From positions 4,030,001 through 4,094,000 of the forward strand of contig NZ_CP012201.1 in the NCBI RefSeq assembly GCF_001191005.1: a stretch of DNA of 64,000 bases, written 5' to 3'. Under the pieces are notes generated by a model. That model saw only the letters and a list, made by a program, of their open reading frames with translations. It was not told the origin of the DNA and made no database searches. This DNA comes from Massilia sp. NR 4-1. GTDB lineage: Bacteria; Pseudomonadota; Gammaproteobacteria; Burkholderiales; Burkholderiaceae_D. Below are positions 58,996 through 64,000 of this stretch, one piece after another; position 1 is the first letter of the stretch; every line of letters starts with the position of its first letter. The translations under genes were made by a program, and so were the position numbers.

Positions 58996-59937
58996 ATGCA
59001 TTTTGCCGAACCCCATCCGCCCTCACCGCTTGCGCACGCCGGCCAGCTGGCCTTCTGGCTGGAGTTGAATCCCGATCTGGACATCAGCACCACGCCGCTG
59101 GCCCGCCCCGCGCCCACTGTTCTGCCCGCGCTGCTCGATGGCCGGCGCCATGCCGCCGACGCCATCAACGAAGGCTATTTCCAAACCGCGTCCGTGATTC
59201 CGCGCAGCCATGCCGGGCGGCTGGCACAGGCGATCAGCGGTCTGGTGCAGCGGGGCATCCCGCCCGTCTTCTGCATGGTGTACGACGCCTTCTGGCAAAT
59301 GTTTGCGCCGCTCGATCCGGTCTTGCGCCAGCTGCTGGGCGAGCGCTATCAGATGATGCCCACCGATATCTGGGCCTGGCATGTGCCGCCGCGCGAAGGC
59401 GCCAGCGGCTGGGGGCCGCACCGCGACCTGCCGCATCCCGAGGCGACCGGCGCCGACGGCCGGCCGCGCCTGGTCAATATCTGGCTGCCGCTGACCGACG
59501 TCGGCCCGCTCAACGCCTGCATGTATGTGCTGCCGCAGCACCTCGACCCCACGCTCGGCGCCGATGGCGCGGCCAGCGAACTGACCCTCAGCGACTGGCA
59601 CAATATCCGCGCCCTGCCCGCCCAGGCCGGCACGGCGCTGGGCTGGAATACCCAGGTGCTGCACTGGGGCGGACGCAGCAGCGCCCAGGCCAGCCAGCCG
59701 CGCATCAGCGTCGGGATTTACTTCCACAACCGCGACTGCGATCTGCACCGCCTCAATCCCGACACCGCGCGCAACGGCTTCAGCTCGGTCGATTTCTGGC
59801 CGGGCCTGCAACTGCCGTTCGAAACGCGCCTGCAAGCCATCGCCGGCGCCATCTATATGTATAACCGGCGCATCCCGGACGACTTCCCCGACACCTGGGA
59901 AAGCATCTTCCAGTTCGCGCGCCAGTACCGGCGCTAA
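58996..59937 (+). CDS. PhyH-family Fe(II)/2-oxoglutarate dioxygenase
   Basis: The protein has 313 residues. The metal-binding facial triad is visible: H142 and D144 in WGPHRDLPHPEATG, and H223 in LHWGGRSS. R236 (QPRISVGIYF) fits the 2-oxoglutarate-binding arginine. The fold resembles phytanoyl-CoA dioxygenase-like enzymes. The substrate is unknown; relatives hydroxylate amino acids, small metabolites or lipids. It is under a perfect hrp box, so it belongs to the T3SS regulon. The start has only a weak ribosome site (GAGAC). Confidence 0.85.
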   Translation: MHFAEPHPPSPLAHAGQLAFWLELNPDLDISTTPLARPAPTVLPALLDGRRHAADAINEGYFQTASVIPRSHAGRLAQAISGLVQRGIPPVFCMVYDAFWQMFAPLDPVLRQLLGERYQMMPTDIWAWHVPPREGASGWGPHRDLPHPEATGADGRPRLVNIWLPLTDVGPLNACMYVLPQHLDPTLGADGAASELTLSDWHNIRALPAQAGTALGWNTQVLHWGGRSSAQASQPRISVGIYFHNRDCDLHRLNPDTARNGFSSVDFWPGLQLPFETRLQAIAGAIYMYNRRIPDDFPDTWESIFQFARQYRR

Positions 59938-59943
59938 AGAAAA

Positions 59944-59966
59944 GAGCCCCGGAAAATCAGGGGCTC
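59944..59966 (-). terminator. Terminator of the effector candidate gene
   Basis: GAGCCCC pairs with GGGGCTC around a 9-base loop. On the minus strand it is followed by TTTTCTTT, so it ends the 60002 gene. On the plus strand it lies 7 bases after the dioxygenase stop and may serve it too. Confidence 0.8.
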
Positions 59967-60001
59967 AAACGCACGACGGCGCATCCGCTGACGGATGGGC
60001 C

Positions 60002-62410
60002 TTACATTTCCATGGCCGATGCGGCGTCAACGGACGCCATCACGATACTGCGGTTGGTGGGCACCAGATCCATCTCTTTCATCGTTCGCCGATATTCATG
60101 CGAAAACCGCGCCAGTCCCTTATCGGTATTGTCGATATTGCTCAGGATCTCGCCGAGCTGCTGGTCCGACGCGTCGTGGCCGGATTTGACGAACACACGC
60201 ATCGTTCCATAGTTATTGACGTCGGCCCCGCCCTGCTCGTTTTTCAGTCCGCTCGACACAAAATACAGTACGCCGGGGACCGGTGCATCCTTGAACTGAT
60301 TGAGCACTTCGCCCATTTTCTCCGTGGTGGCACTGGTCGTATCGATAATCCATGCCTTGGCATTTGGGAACTCTTCGGCAATGCCTTTCCCGCTTGACGA
60401 TTCCTTGCCATCAGTGACGCAGGCGTTGATGTCCTTGATGACGATGGCGGCCTCTCCGCCCTTCTTGGTGGCGGCCAGACCGCTCACCGTCTCCTTGATC
60501 GCACCCGGCGTCTCATAATACGGATGCGCATACGCCACCGTCGGAGTGCTGCCCTCGTCCGCATCGGTCAGCAGTTGGAGTGCCGATTCGGTGGCCTTGA
60601 TCAGACTACGCATACCATTGTGCGTGATGACTTTGCTTGCCTTCAGATCCTCGATGCCCTTACCGGCCTTGTCCTCGATATCGTCCAAATCCGAATCGCT
60701 GCCATAGTCTATGTCCGGCATATCCGTCGGACCGACAGCCATCTTATCCAGGGTATGCACCATCAGCAGGTGACTGGCCACATCCAGAGAGCCGGCCAGA
60801 TCAGGATTCCCGCTGTGCAGAGTGGCGGCCAAGGCTTGCATATGGTGGCGCGTGGCTTCATCCGGGGTCGAATGGGCGAGCCGCTCGAACTTCGCGCGGT
60901 ACGCATCCAGGTAGCCGGCATACGTGCCTGCCAGCCCCGCAGGGGGGGCTGAGGCGCCTGGTGCCGGAGCTGCAGCGCGACTGGCGGCGCCGCTCATATC
61001 ATAAGAATAGGAATCGGGCGGCACCGAGGTACTGGTGGATTGATCGGTCTTCACTTCCACCTTGGCAAGCAGGTTCCTCAAGGCGTTCTGAAGGCTGTCG
61101 CCGTGGTCGATGTCCGGCGCCAGGTGCGCCGCGTAAGATTCGGCATCGACCGCATTCTTGACGCTCAAATTGCGCACGGCGTTGGAGATCAGTCGCAATC
61201 CCCGCACTTCCACCCTGGAAAAAGCAAGTTGGAGCAGATTCTCTGCCTTCGCAATCTCCTCGAAATGCGCCGAGTTGCGTATTTTGTTTAGACTGACGCC
61301 ATGAGGTTTGGTAAGCGCCTGCCTGAGAGTGTCCAGTTCTGCGTTCAAAATCCGTAAGGCGCTGATATGGACTTCCGCATAGGCTGGCGGCATCATCCCC
61401 AGATTGATGCGGAAGCTACTGCCGGTGACGGCCACGGACGGCGTGTGATGGCCAAAACTGGAACGCTCGACCATGGGAGTGCTCATACCCCGTTTTGCGG
61501 CCTCGGCATTGACAATGCCGGCGTAGTGACTCATCAGAAATTCGTTGAAGGAAGTGTTCGCCGCCTCGAGCGCGTTAAGCTCCGTCTTGTTTTTGCAGCC
61601 CATCCATGTTCGTGCATCGAAGTGCACCATGACGGCGGGATAGTCGTTATACATGCGAACCTGAAGCCGGTTGAGGTTCTTCAGATTATCGGCCACATAT
61701 TTTGCGCTCTGCGTCCGGTAAGCGAGGGATTTGTCATAGAGTTCGCCGGTGCCGCCAATGCTGGAATTACTGCGTGGCTCCTTCAGTGATCCGCTTCTAT
61801 GGGCCTTGAGCAAGTTATGCAAGGCATATGTCGGGACATTCGGTATATGGCCGCTATTGGCGGCTTTTTCCGCTATCGCGGCATCCTGTTTCGCCACCAT
61901 ATCCGTCACGGTCTTCTGCTTTTTCTTGTCGCTGCGGTAGCCCGTAAATTGATCGTGAAAGAAGCTGCGCACATAACTGCCGCCCTCGCCCGGCTGTCGC
62001 GCAAAACTTGAAAGATGGGAAGTGCCGGCATTAAACGGGCTTGCCAGGCAGAGCGTTCTTCCCAGCATGCCGGCCGCGCTTTTCAGATGGTCATCGAAAC
62101 TCCCTTCAAACCCGGCCTTCTTCGCGCGAATATGCGTGCGTGCAGCGTCAAGCGTCTGCCTTAATAAGGCATGGTCGACAGCCGGATTGTCGTTGAGAGA
62201 CATGCGCTCGACACCCAAACCGAGACGGCTCCGCTGGCCGGCATCGCTCTGGTATTTTTTCATCTGATCCGTCCGTTCCTCCATCCCCGTATCGGTGGTG
62301 CAGCGCTTGGCGCGATTCGTCGGCGCCTGCTGACTGGCATTATGGGTCTGATCGATTTCCATCGATGTCGGATACGCAGAGCCGCTGCCTGATACGTTCA
62401 AATTGTTCAT
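60002..62410 (-). CDS. Candidate T3SS effector, 802 residues, family not recognised
   Basis: The start ATG has GAGG 6 bases ahead. The first ~50 residues are Ser/Asn/Thr/Gln-rich with few acidic residues, a T3SS signal style (MNNLNVSGSGSAYPTSMEID). The protein is soluble, with no membrane segment. About 470-510 is an Ala/Pro/Ser-rich hinge. Around 620-790 sits a compact C-terminal domain with AAIVIKDINACVTDGKESSS and VLYFVSSGLKNEQGGADVNN. I do not recognise a catalytic family. The gene is somewhat lower in GC than its neighbours. A near-consensus hrp box lies ~80 bases upstream, and the gene ends in a clear terminator. Confidence 0.7.
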   Translation of the reverse strand: MNNLNVSGSGSAYPTSMEIDQTHNASQQAPTNRAKRCTTDTGMEERTDQMKKYQSDAGQRSRLGLGVERMSLNDNPAVDHALLRQTLDAARTHIRAKKAGFEGSFDDHLKSAAGMLGRTLCLASPFNAGTSHLSSFARQPGEGGSYVRSFFHDQFTGYRSDKKKQKTVTDMVAKQDAAIAEKAANSGHIPNVPTYALHNLLKAHRSGSLKEPRSNSSIGGTGELYDKSLAYRTQSAKYVADNLKNLNRLQVRMYNDYPAVMVHFDARTWMGCKNKTELNALEAANTSFNEFLMSHYAGIVNAEAAKRGMSTPMVERSSFGHHTPSVAVTGSSFRINLGMMPPAYAEVHISALRILNAELDTLRQALTKPHGVSLNKIRNSAHFEEIAKAENLLQLAFSRVEVRGLRLISNAVRNLSVKNAVDAESYAAHLAPDIDHGDSLQNALRNLLAKVEVKTDQSTSTSVPPDSYSYDMSGAASRAAAPAPGASAPPAGLAGTYAGYLDAYRAKFERLAHSTPDEATRHHMQALAATLHSGNPDLAGSLDVASHLLMVHTLDKMAVGPTDMPDIDYGSDSDLDDIEDKAGKGIEDLKASKVITHNGMRSLIKATESALQLLTDADEGSTPTVAYAHPYYETPGAIKETVSGLAATKKGGEAAIVIKDINACVTDGKESSSGKGIAEEFPNAKAWIIDTTSATTEKMGEVLNQFKDAPVPGVLYFVSSGLKNEQGGADVNNYGTMRVFVKSGHDASDQQLGEILSNIDNTDKGLARFSHEYRRTMKEMDLVPTNRSIVMASVDAASAMEM

Positions 62411-62491
62411 GGTTAGCCTCATCTGGAAAAGCAGAATCACCGCCCACCGTCAGGAGGGCGATACACGAAGCCCATACAGGGTCCTGCTGTT

Positions 62492-62519
62492 TAAGTGTCG
62501 AGGCGGGAAATGCGGTTCC
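62492..62519 (-). promoter_or_regulatory. Candidate hrp box upstream of the effector candidate
   Basis: On the minus strand it reads GGAACC-N15-ACACTTA: perfect -35, one mismatch in the -10, and spacing 15 (15 or 16 is tolerated). It lies ~80 bases upstream of the start at 62410. Confidence 0.55.
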
Positions 62520-62614
62520 CTGTGACCACGGTGGACGAAGGCCAGACGCGGCGCAGGAGCGGGCCGGTGCGCGAAGGGCTCGCGGCTTTGCGCGCAGAGG
62601 AGCGGTACGGCCGC

Positions 62615-62998
62615 TCAGGCCGGATTACGGCGGCGCGCCAGCATGTCCAGGATGGCGAGCACGCCGCTGTCGCCCACTTCGCGCGCCACCTCGGCCGGGG
62701 AGACGCCGTCGGCGTTTTGCACGGCCACATTGGCGCCGCGCAGCAACAGGAAGCGGAAGAATTCTTCGCTGCCTTCGCGGATCACGCGGAACAGCGGGGT
62801 TTCGCCGGCGCCGCCCACGCTGTTGATGTCGGCGCCGTGCGCCAGCAGGGTGTCGATGGCGTCCTTGTTTTGCCAGGCGCTGGCGGCATGCACCGGCAGG
62901 TCGCCGGAGACGGCGCGCATATTGACGTCGAGCTCCCGCCCCGCGAATTCGGGCAGGGTGGACACTTGCTGGAGCAACGCGGTCAGATCGTTCTTCAT
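62615..62998 (-). CDS. Ankyrin-repeat protein
   Basis: The 127-residue form starts at an ATG with GGAGATCC ahead; the longer ORF is unsupported. At least three ankyrin units are visible (LPVHAASAWQNKDAIDTLLA, ETPLFRVIREGSEEFFRFLL, VSPAEVAREVGDSGVLAIL). It is a small cytosolic or secreted binding protein. No hrp box was found in its upstream gap, so T3SS control is not shown. Confidence 0.8.
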   Translation of the reverse strand: MKNDLTALLQQVSTLPEFAGRELDVNMRAVSGDLPVHAASAWQNKDAIDTLLAHGADINSVGGAGETPLFRVIREGSEEFFRFLLLRGANVAVQNADGVSPAEVAREVGDSGVLAILDMLARRRNPA

Positions 62999-63429
62999 GG
63001 GATCTCCAGAAAAAGCCGGCACAACAATCGGTTTCGAAGGGATTAATATTGCCAAATGGCAATTATAGCCAAAAGTATTGGAGAGAATCTATCGAAAACT
63101 CACTCGACCATGATATTTGCTATGAACTCTCAAGCCACTGACTTGCAGGATGCCTGCGGTTCATGCGTATCATTATTGAAATGTTGAATTCCATAAGGAA
63201 ATAATCATTCCCGCTCTCTCAGAGGGAAACCGGGCGCCGCCGCGACGCAAGCGAGCACGGCGGACACACGGCTGGCGGCGCCCTTGTTCGGCTGCCGGGG
63301 CCATGCCAGTATATTGTCAAGACGTCTTGCCAATTTTGCAGGATAGCGGCCGGCCCAGGCAGCCGGCCGCCGTCTATTTCTGTCCGCCGTGTCGCCGACC
63401 CGTCGCGGCTCTCTGAGGAGACTCCGGCC
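62999..63429. other. Non-coding gap of 431 bases upstream of the FeeM-like gene
   Basis: AT-rich for its first ~200 bases (to about 63210), then GC-rich. I see no gene. It probably holds promoters for the flanking divergent genes. The sequence GTCAAGACGTCTTGCC near 63318 contains an imperfect inverted repeat (CAAGACGTCTTG, a 12-base palindrome). Confidence 0.5.
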
Positions 63430-64000
63430 ATGACCCGCCCCCCGAACGCCGATACCGCCAGCGCCGCCGACCACGCCAGCGGCGCCATCCTGTCCCCGGA
63501 CGCCGACGTGCCGCCGCAGCAAGGCTTGCAGCGCGATGATTTCGAACAGGCCGCGAGCCAGCAGGAAACGCCCGATCTGGTGGGCGACGAGCAATTCTTC
63601 GGCATCCGCCTGGTCGACACGCCCGACGGGCGCAACAAGGCCAGCATGTTGATCAGCAAGATGTACGCCTGGCGCGGCCTGGAGGGCGACCATGGGCTGA
63701 CGGAAGACCCGAACCGGGTCACGCTGATGGCCCACCGCAAGGGCGAGCCGGTGGGCACGCTGACCCTGGGCCTGGATTCCACGCGCGGCCTGCTGGCGGA
63801 CCAACTGTTCCAGGAAGAGATCGACGCCTACCGCGCGCGCGGCGCGCGCGTCTGCGAGTTCATCAAGCTGGCCTTCGATATGGGCGGCCAGTCGCGCCCC
63901 TTCCTGGCGGCCCTGATCCACCTGGCCATGATGTATGCGCGCGATATCCACCAGTGCGACCAGCTGTTCATCGAAGTGACACCGCGCCACAGCGGCTTTT
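63430..64000 (+). CDS. FeeM-like N-acyl amino acid synthase / GNAT-fold protein (3' end outside window)
   Basis: The frame is open to the end of the window: ~190 residues visible. ATG with GAGGAG 9 bases ahead. After a ~50-residue low-complexity lead, the region FFGIRLVDTPDGRNKASMLI is followed by a GNAT-like core with VTLMAHRKGEPVGTLTLGLD and CEFIKLAFD. This matches the N-acyl amino acid synthase FeeM-type domain, common in Oxalobacteraceae. It would join an acyl chain from ACP to an amino acid, giving long-chain N-acyl amino acids, but the substrate is untested. The opposite-strand ORFs here are shadows. Confidence 0.75.
   Translation, partial: MTRPPNADTASAADHASGAILSPDADVPPQQGLQRDDFEQAASQQETPDLVGDEQFFGIRLVDTPDGRNKASMLISKMYAWRGLEGDHGLTEDPNRVTLMAHRKGEPVGTLTLGLDSTRGLLADQLFQEEIDAYRARGARVCEFIKLAFDMGGQSRPFLAALIHLAMMYARDIHQCDQLFIEVTPRHSGF

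Noticed and set aside
63205..63990. 261- and 187-residue minus-strand ORFs
   Set aside because: They run against the FeeM-like gene, which has a good start, ribosome site and recognisable core on the plus strand.
1..64000. tRNA, rRNA, insertion sequence, integrase or phage genes
   Set aside because: None was recognised; no transposase or integrase-like protein and no clear terminal repeats were found.

Overview
The window is GC-rich, densely coding DNA from what looks like a betaproteobacterium of the Oxalobacteraceae type (Massilia, Duganella or Janthinobacterium relatives). The clues are a FxDxF-type PEP-CTERM protein, a FeeM-type acyltransferase gene, long TonB receptors, MacB-like permeases paired with an NtrC-type regulator, and the codon style. 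The taxonomic call is inference; there is no rRNA or tRNA gene in the window.

Layout. (1) 1-15.4 kb is a mixed chromosomal region: the end of a MacB-like ABC permease operon with an NtrC-type two-component pair, a PEP-CTERM protein, a spermidine-synthase-like protein, a TonB-dependent receptor, a divergent MocR regulator/PNPOx-like pair, an exported methyltransferase-like protein, a solute-binding-like protein, a PilT/PilU-type ATPase and an atypical OmpR-type regulator. (2) 15.4-25.3 kb is a minus-strand type IVb (R64 thin-pilus type) operon: pilL-N-O-P-Q-R-S-M-V-T, with no prepilin peptidase gene in view. (3) 25.6-31.5 kb is a lower-GC stretch with two small hypothetical genes (one a lipoprotein) and a 1664-residue RTX protein. 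That protein has six 432-bp tandem repeats and an N-terminal domain that looks like a permuted papain-like hydrolase. (4) 31.6-51.8 kb is a complete type III secretion (T3SS) locus. (5) 51.9-62.5 kb is a T3SS-linked accessory region: two large methyltransferases, an EF-hand-like repeat protein, at least five tiny genes, a harpin-like protein, a PhyH-type dioxygenase and an 802-residue effector candidate. (6) 62.6-64 kb holds an ankyrin protein and a truncated FeeM-like acyltransferase gene.

The main discovery is a readable alternative-sigma regulon. An ECF sigma factor gene at 50672 resembles HrpL. The exact Pseudomonas/Erwinia 'hrp box' (GGAACC-N16-CCACNNA) occurs upstream of sctW, sctD, sctI, a small-protein operon and the dioxygenase gene. 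One-mismatch versions precede the sctF-like gene, the harpin-like gene, a 43-residue ORF and the effector candidate. The sites fall in gene-start gaps and point the right way.

The gene order combines two T3SS traditions. The gatekeeper block sctW-tyeA-sycN-sctX-sctY-sctV is laid out as in Yersinia Ysc systems. The sctI-J-K-L / hrpF-like-hrpG-like-sctC blocks and the hrp boxes are laid out as in Pseudomonas Hrp systems. The small-protein operon appears to run from its hrp box through three tiny helical proteins and the repeat protein into two methyltransferases of the class that carries a 'methyltransferase regulatory' domain. This suggests, as inference, lysine methylation of secreted T3SS components.
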